From contig JACMOA010000064.1 in NCBI GenBank assembly GCA_014378225.1, forward strand, positions 1-8,896: a stretch of 8,896 nucleotides of DNA, given 5' to 3'. Shown piece after piece: positions 7,501 through 8,896 of the stretch (position 1 is the first letter of the stretch; the number at the start of each line of letters is the position of its first letter). The translations under genes were made by a program, and so were the position numbers. The notes beneath the pieces are model-generated. The model had not been told where the DNA came from and did not search any database. It saw only the letters and a program-made list of their open reading frames with translations. The stretch comes from Deinococcales bacterium. Lineage in GTDB: Bacteria > Deinococcota > Deinococci > Deinococcales > Deinococcaceae.

Positions 7501-7844
7501 ACCCCAGCCCGCGCTACCACGCTGAATTGCTCGAGAAAACTCAGCAAGTCGGGCAACTCGGTATCCGTCAGGTGGGGTCCAGCTTCACACACCTTTTCGC
7601 ACAACTCACTCAGTTTGGCCAGTTGGGGAAAGCCGTACACCGCCGCCGTGCCGCGCATTCGGTGGCTCAGAATCCGCAGATTCTCTATTGAACCCGGCTC
7701 GAGCGCCTCAATCAAATGTTCCCGCGCCGCATCAAACTGAGCCAGCGCGTCCCAGGAATCCTCGAGATAAGCGTCTAGTAGGTCGCTGGGCTGTTTTTGC
7801 AAGCCTTGGGTTTGCAAGGTCTGGATAGGCACCGTCTGGGTCAT
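4545..7844 (-). CDS. ChpA/PilL-type hybrid chemotaxis histidine kinase (CheA) with three Hpt domains and a receiver
   Basis: This 1099-aa protein is the kinase of a chemosensory array. Three Hpt domains come first, each with its phosphorylatable His: His61 (SHRMRGTA), His221 (HTLKGSA) and His379 (THGLKSEA). The dimerisation segment starts near 484 (TIRVNLEKLDRLMNLVGE). It contains a long insert and the EFDTYSDLNILARSVLEM stretch typical of pilus-associated CheAs rather than flagellar ones. The ATP-binding domain shows HLIKNAAYHGIE (N-box, 681-692), DDGQG (725-729), IFEPGLSTA and GRGVGMDAV (778-786). A CheW-like domain (about 815-955) is followed by a receiver (about 975-1095) with Asp981/Asp982, phosphoacceptor Asp1026, Thr1056 and Lys1078. 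No CheY/CheB-binding P2 domain is evident. The ATG follows AAAGGAGA with a 7-nt spacer that contains CTCGAG. It lies 37 nt after the receptor gene and 20 nt before the PATAN gene, so it is the centre of an operon. The protein should be cytoplasmic, at receptor clusters. It contains 33 CTCGAG sites, 28 read as Leu-Glu. Confidence 0.95.
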   Translation of the reverse strand: MTQTVPIQTLQTQGLQKQPSDLLDAYLEDSWDALAQFDAAREHLIEALEPGSIENLRILSHRMRGTAAVYGFPQLAKLSELCEKVCEAGPHLTDTELPDLLSFLEQFSVVARAGVERIAHGRGEGDIGLDFSGLGGSKSLEGLLQKRPTAFKRTHAAVPEKLEPSGSLSARLRRFHAQNLETWEYFAPEAQELLEGLRGTLETTGAVLEGEGLTTLFRGTHTLKGSAYMVGFEEMGLLAHRLEDLMSAVRDEERPYTLEIGEALSLGVGALQDMLDTAEGRTSPLEESLFSTLESLTRLLPAERVLELATLLGTGADAPLEVSGERGAALLFQLESFFEGNLEYWGDYSSAQRARIEELRELLGRGETPDIHAFLRSTHGLKSEARALEVPGMQELSSQLEELFARVRDDELALDAPMMTTAEVVLDALERMLLAAEGAYSAPDLEHSVLHAEEKLHGFLGERTRGETNSVKAGLSAAQPANRTIRVNLEKLDRLMNLVGEMVGLRARFLRQMSSLEAVGNLLEISRSRMNRTVSEFETKYLNPRLASITPAKPNEVTPGRSKLSTTQEMFNELEFDTYSDLNILARSVLEMGDDLSEVTGQLGTQLSGLREETETLQRLSYSLRDEVTGARMVPLSTLFSRLSRLVRSGEGGKLFTLETFGETVEVDNFILEELLDPLLHLIKNAAYHGIETSDERKLQGKPPQGRIVLRASVEGGSVLLEVEDDGQGLQLGAIRRSALEKRMRSPEALENLSDEDTIQLIFEPGLSTAREVSVDAGRGVGMDAVAAGVRRLNGEISVSSEAGLGTRFTLRLPLTLVVTEALLVETGGQTFALPATGVRQVRFVSAGEIQILEGVPHFSYEGSPVRLLSLATLLGLNAQLSETQALEGQPTVILDLAGERVGLSVDAFVGLEEIVQKPLSRTLAGLTHLAGATVASSGEVIALLDPSGTVRLAAALHSTSQQRAVSVQHVSKTRRLMLVDDSVSVRRIVSKMMIRAGFEVVTAVDGQDALEQLRRDQDFYAVLSDLEMPRMNGYELIESLKAREETRPLPIIVMTTRAGEKHRDLAFRLGASEYFSKPIEEARLLNYLQHLEPLILAS

Positions 7845-7850
7845 CTCGAG

Positions 7851-7858
7851 GTCTCCTT
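7851..7858 (-). promoter_or_regulatory. cheA ribosome binding site
   Basis: On the minus strand AAAGGAGA lies just upstream of the ATG at 7844, with a spacer that includes a complete CTCGAG (7845-7850). This strong site fixes the cheA start, and it shows that the iterated palindrome also occupies translation-initiation spacers. Confidence 0.7.
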
Positions 7859-7881
7859 TGGGCTACGACTTGGGCTGGTGC

Positions 7882-8896
7882 TCACGCGGGCAACTGGAAG
7901 CGCGACAGGTTTTCGTTGAGCTGTCCTGCCAGGGTTTGCAGCTTTTCGGCCTCGTTCTTACCCTCGAGCACGCTGAGTTTAGCTTGTTCGGTGGCTTGTG
8001 CAATGCGGCCTACCGCTTCACCTACCCGCGCTACACCTGCCACCTGCTCCCGCGCCCCGCTCGAGATTTGCTCTGCAAAGCGGGCCGAAATCTGGGCAAT
8101 CTCGGAGAGTTCCTTGAGGCGCTCTCCGGCCACCGAAGCCACCCGGTAGCCTTCTTCCACCTCGCGGGTCCCGTCCTCCACGCTCGAGACCACCTCGCTC
8201 ACCTCGTTTTGCACGGTTTTAATCAGTCCGGCAATGCGTCCGGTGGCCTGACTCGAGCTTTCGGCCAGCTTGCGAACCTCGTCTGCTACGATGGCAAATC
8301 TGCTGCCTGCGCTGCCTGCACCCGACGCCTCAATCGCGGCGTTCAGTGCAATCAGGTTGGTCTGGGCCGAGATGCGCGAAATGGTGTCCACAATTTCAGA
8401 AATCTCGAGGCTGCGGTCTCCCAGCGACTTGATGCGCTTGGAGATGCTCTGCACCTCGCGGCGGATGGCCTGCATTCCACTCAGCGTAGAGTCCACCGCC
8501 TGCTGACCCTGCTGAGCGGCCTCGAGCGCTTCTTGAGCGGCCTCGCTTGCTTCATTGGCATCCGAGGCCATTCGGGCGATGCTTTGACCTACTTCCTGCA
8601 CCTCGAGCGCCACCTGTGCGGTTGCAATTGCGGTGTTTTCGGCGCTCGAGGTGATGTTCTGGGTGCTGAGCAGCACACTGCCCGAGCTGTTGCTCACGTC
8701 GTTGGATACGTTTCGCACGTCTTTGAGGGTGTAACCTAACTCCTCGGTCATCACGTTGATGGAGTCCACCACGTTTCCTAGCACGTCCTCGGACACCTTG
8801 CCGCGCTTGGTCAGGTCTCCGCTCGAGATGTCCATGGTCACGTTAAGGAATTCGCCGATGTTGTTTTGCAGGGTTGCTGAACGCTGCTGCTCGACC
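7882..8896 (-). CDS. Methyl-accepting chemotaxis protein, PilJ-like (partial, N-terminus outside window)
   Basis: The frame is open to the right edge; 337 C-terminal residues are visible and the sensor and membrane segments lie outside. The first visible residues (LQNNIGEFLN, SSGDLTKRGKVSEDVLGNVVDSIN) are the end of a HAMP-type segment whose wording resembles PilJ, the type IV pilus receptor. A long, Ala/Glu-rich helical hairpin follows, with the receptor tip at about bases 8270-8390 (QTNLIALNAAIEAS, then FAIVADEVRKLAESS). It would bind CheA through a CheW-type adaptor and control its activity. The tip is unusual: where receptors normally have ARAGExGRGF this one has SGAGSAGSRF, replacing several highly conserved contact residues. 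The C-terminus (NLSRFQLPA) has no CheR-tethering pentapeptide. The stop lies 37 nt before the cheA ATG. A GTG at 8841 is internal and should not be taken as the start, because the frame and the HAMP homology continue past it. Confidence 0.92.
   Translation of the reverse strand, partial: VEQQRSATLQNNIGEFLNVTMDISSGDLTKRGKVSEDVLGNVVDSINVMTEELGYTLKDVRNVSNDVSNSSGSVLLSTQNITSSAENTAIATAQVALEVQEVGQSIARMASDANEASEAAQEALEAAQQGQQAVDSTLSGMQAIRREVQSISKRIKSLGDRSLEISEIVDTISRISAQTNLIALNAAIEASGAGSAGSRFAIVADEVRKLAESSSQATGRIAGLIKTVQNEVSEVVSSVEDGTREVEEGYRVASVAGERLKELSEIAQISARFAEQISSGAREQVAGVARVGEAVGRIAQATEQAKLSVLEGKNEAEKLQTLAGQLNENLSRFQLPA

Larger units (their letters stand above)
158..8827. repeat. Highly iterated palindrome CTCGAG (about 74 copies)
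   Basis: By hand count CTCGAG starts at about 74 positions between 158 and 8822, roughly one per 120 bp. About two to three would be expected at this base composition. Copies lie in every gene, in the Roadblock-Nudix intergenic region (2180, 2213, 2320) and just before the cheA ATG (7845). In genes they fall in all three frames (Leu-Glu most often, then x-Arg-x and x-Ser-Ser), so codon preference alone does not explain them. The longest gap is 3129-3706. Flanking bases are often G before and C after, giving GCTCGAGC. This resembles the HIP1 situation in cyanobacteria but with a different word. Confidence 0.9.

Noticed and set aside
7858..8739. Long plus-strand open frame of 293 codons opposite the receptor gene
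   Set aside because: It is fully antisense to a well-supported chemotaxis receptor; its Leu/His/Gly-rich translation has no recognisable domain and reflects the codon pattern of the real gene.
158..8827. CTCGAG copies as a CRISPR array or clustered repeat
   Set aside because: The unit is only 6 bp, spacing is irregular and most copies lie inside intact genes, so this is a dispersed iterated word rather than an array.
8833..8841. GTG/ATG near 8841-8833 as the receptor start
   Set aside because: The frame stays open to the window edge and the preceding codons encode HAMP-like sequence, so this is an internal position of a longer protein.

Overview
The window reads as a moderately GC-rich bacterial chromosome segment. 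All six genes I can support lie on the minus strand, so transcription runs from high to low coordinates. The combination of a pilus-type chemosensory cluster, PATAN (DUF4388) and Roadblock regulatory modules, and an extreme excess of the palindrome CTCGAG makes me favour the Deinococcota (Deinococcus-Thermus phylum), perhaps a Meiothermus-like organism. That assignment is an inference from gene content and style; no marker gene is present to prove it.

Region A (7882-8896 down to 2358) is a chemosensory locus in transcriptional order. It begins with the C-terminal part of a PilJ-like methyl-accepting chemotaxis protein, which enters from beyond the window. A very large ChpA/PilL-type hybrid CheA follows (1099 aa: three Hpt domains, kinase core, CheW-like domain, C-terminal receiver). 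Next is a degenerate receiver fused to a PATAN/DUF4388 domain. Last, after a 139-bp gap with its own candidate promoter, comes a canonical receiver fused to a Roadblock/LC7 domain. The first three genes are tightly spaced (37 and 20 nt gaps) and look like one operon. The likely working model is that the receptor controls CheA, phosphate passes through the Hpt domains and the CheA receiver, and outputs are delivered by the PATAN and Roadblock proteins. PATAN-receiver proteins act on type IV pili in cyanobacteria, and Roadblock proteins of the MglB type act on MglA-like GTPases, so control of twitching motility or pilus polarity is a reasonable inference. No CheW, CheR, CheB, MglA or pilus gene lies inside the window.

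Region B (2357 down to 1) follows an apparent intrinsic terminator at 2299-2327. It holds a Nudix hydrolase and, 79 nt downstream, a secreted 2',3'-cyclic-nucleotide 2'-phosphodiesterase/3'-nucleotidase (cpdB) that runs off the left edge. The 261-bp stretch between the Roadblock gene and the Nudix gene contains the terminator, a short ACCGAAA-type tandem repeat and candidate -10 elements. A perfect 8-bp inverted repeat sits directly over the upstream edge of the cpdB ribosome binding site.

The most striking genome-scale signal is CTCGAG: about 74 copies by hand count in 8.9 kb, where roughly two or three are expected. They occur in all three reading frames, in intergenic DNA, inside the terminator stem and in the spacer between the cheA ribosome binding site and its ATG.
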